Source: Tardiphaga sp. 709 (lineage in GTDB: Bacteria > Pseudomonadota > Alphaproteobacteria > Rhizobiales > Xanthobacteraceae). From it: a DNA stretch of 64,000 nucleotides. Below are positions 62,716 through 64,000 of this stretch, piece by piece (position 1 is the stretch's first letter; each line of letters opens with the position of its first letter). The translations under genes were made by a program, and so were the position numbers. The notes beneath the pieces are model-generated. The model worked only from the letters and a program-made list of their open reading frames with translations, was not told the DNA's origin and did not search any database. Where the stretch lies: NCBI RefSeq assembly GCF_032401055.1, contig NZ_CP135529.1:1116001-1180000 (forward strand), read 5' to 3'.

Positions 62716-64000
62716 TCAGGCCCCGGTCACCTTGACCGCGGTGTTGGGTTCGATCCTGACGGTTGAGACCTTCGCTACATGCGCCGCGACCACATCCCAG
62801 ATCGGGGGACCCTGCGTATTCTCGTTGACGCTGGCCCAGCCCGAGACCGTGTAGGTCTTGCTGGCCTCGATCGGCTTGCCGGACTTCAGATGGGTCATCG
62901 CGGAAATGCGCGATCCCATCGGCTTGGAAATATCGATCGCGTAGCCCATGCCGCCCATGCGGACCATGTCGCCGCCGCCCTGGAAATACGGATCGGGATG
63001 GAAGATGTTGTCGGCGACATCCTCCAGCACTTCCTTGATCTGGGTGCCGGTCATCTGGTTGCGATAACAGTTCGGATAGGTGATCGCGGTGGCGTTGGTG
63101 ATCTGCTCCCAGGTGATCGCATCGCCGGGGATCAGCGTGCCGCCCCAGCGGAAGCCGGGCGACAGCACGATCTCCGCATCGCGCTCCGCCATCATCGCGT
63201 TGCAGATCAGATCGTCGAACGTGCCGTTGAAATTACCGCGGCGATACAGCAGCGAATCCGTCTTGCCGATTTCACGCGCCAGATCCTTGGCGAACGGCGC
63301 CCTCACCTTCTCCACCAGCGCGGTCATCGCCGCATCAGGTTTGATGGCATCGGCGAAGACCGGCATCAGCTTGAAGCGGATATCCGCAACTTTCTTGTCC
63401 TTCACCTCGATATCGAGACGCGACACGAACTTGCCATGCGAGCCCGTCGCGACCAGCACCGTATTGCCGACCTTGATCAGGCCTGGCATGGCGTCATGGG
63501 TATGCGCCGTCAGGATGACGTCGAGCCCCTTCACGCGGCCAGCCAGCTTGCGGTCGACATCGAAACCGTTATGCGACAGCAACACCACGATGGAGGCTCC
63601 GGCAGCGCGGGCTTCATCCACCTGTTTCTGGATGTCCTCCTCGCGAATGCCGAACTCCCAGTTGGGGAACATCCAGCGCGGATTGGCGACGGCCGTGCGC
63701 GGCAATGCCTGACCGATCACGGCGATGGTGGCGCCGCCGCGCTCGAACATCTTGCGCGCTTCGAACACCGGCTCCTGCCATTCGTTGTCGCGAATGTTCT
63801 GTGCCAGGAATGCGAAGGGCGCGGAGTCAGCGATCTGCTTGACGCGCTCGGCGCCATAGGTGAATTCCCAATGACCGACCATGGCATCGAGCTTCAGGGC
63901 CGACATCACATCGACCATGTCCTGCGCCTTGGTCTGCAGTGACGTCCAGCTTCCCTGCCAGCTATCGCCGCCATCCAGCAACAACACCTTGTCATCGCCG
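62716..64000 (-). CDS. soxB: SoxB, thiosulfohydrolase (5' end beyond window)
   Basis: Only the C-terminal 427 codons are visible, running off the right edge. The product has LLLDGGDSWQGS and LSHNGFDVDRKLAGRVKGLD, the HTHD metal-ligand segment in DVILTAHTHDAMPGL, and the 5'-nucleotidase-type C-terminal domain YRRGNFNGTFDDLICNAMMA and GGDMVRMGGMGYAIDISKP. SoxB hydrolyses the S-sulfonate from SoxY-bound intermediates. It is upstream of soxC; soxAXYZ should lie further right. Confidence 0.95.
   Translation of the reverse strand, partial: GDDKVLLLDGGDSWQGSWTSLQTKAQDMVDVMSALKLDAMVGHWEFTYGAERVKQIADSAPFAFLAQNIRDNEWQEPVFEARKMFERGGATIAVIGQALPRTAVANPRWMFPNWEFGIREEDIQKQVDEARAAGASIVVLLSHNGFDVDRKLAGRVKGLDVILTAHTHDAMPGLIKVGNTVLVATGSHGKFVSRLDIEVKDKKVADIRFKLMPVFADAIKPDAAMTALVEKVRAPFAKDLAREIGKTDSLLYRRGNFNGTFDDLICNAMMAERDAEIVLSPGFRWGGTLIPGDAITWEQITNATAITYPNCYRNQMTGTQIKEVLEDVADNIFHPDPYFQGGGDMVRMGGMGYAIDISKPMGSRISAMTHLKSGKPIEASKTYTVSGWASVNENTQGPPIWDVVAAHVAKVSTVRIEPNTAVKVTGA

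Overview
The window comes from a high-GC alphaproteobacterium, most likely a member of the Bradyrhizobium/Rhodopseudomonas/Tardiphaga group of Rhizobiales. The basis is the protein style, the tufâ€“tRNA-Trpâ€“secEâ€“nusGâ€“rplKA neighbourhood, a soxBCD-type cluster, many ABC importers for organic N, S and P compounds, and palindromic intergenic repeats (GTCATTCCGGGGCGCG type) of a kind I associate with that group. The genus is an inference; no 16S gene is present.

Layout. 0-7.8 kb: 3' part of the secE-nusG-rplK-rplA operon, a truncated 2-hydroxyacid dehydrogenase, and tRNA-Trp plus tuf, with a secreted SGNH hydrolase and a diguanylate cyclase lying between secE and tRNA-Trp. 7.9-22.4 kb: mostly metabolic genes: a frameshifted class-C beta-lactamase-like gene, two SDR dehydrogenases, a histidine phosphatase, an MFS exporter, a tandem pair of EamA permeases, an acyl-CoA dehydrogenase/phosphotransferase pair with a divergent TetR regulator, a cysteine-cluster protein, small secreted proteins and a second serine hydrolase. 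22.5-27.5 kb is the accessory region: a compact HTH-containing three-gene operon, then a roughly 3 kb segment bounded by an intact tRNA-Gly and a duplicated 3' half of tRNA-Gly. This segment holds a PAPS-reductase-like PP-loop enzyme, a small partner ORF, a P-loop kinase-like protein and a protein with an HEPN-like R-x4-H motif, but no integrase. 27.5-28.7 kb: non-coding repeats.

28.7-35.5 kb: metNIQ methionine importer beside a mirror-image set of orphan sulfonate-type and MetQ-type binding proteins, then a peptidoglycan amidase. 35.5-43.7 kb: aspartate dehydrogenase, a siderophore-interacting flavoprotein, a Tat-exported GH1 glycosidase, and a five-gene ABC operon ending in a translationally coupled phosphodiesterase. 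43.8-46.7 kb: small conserved proteins and a second diguanylate cyclase. 46.7-50.7 kb: an M20 deacylase/quinone oxidoreductase/GlcG/GST operon divergent from a DUF1028 gene. 50.7-59.5 kb: a polyamine-type ABC importer, RidA-like protein, flavin reductase and HpaB-like monooxygenase, a divergent LysR regulator, then a GhrA-like dehydrogenase and an unusual type II dehydroquinase-like protein. I read this as one catabolic locus for an unidentified aromatic or heterocyclic compound. 60.2-64 kb: cytochrome c, soxD, soxC and a truncated soxB (thiosulfate oxidation).

The best candidates for something undescribed are the tRNA-Gly-bounded PP-loop/HEPN-like/P-loop segment and the HpaB-flavin reductase-Rid-ABC locus with its divergent dehydroquinase homologue. 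All functions here are read by eye from motifs; no database search was possible.
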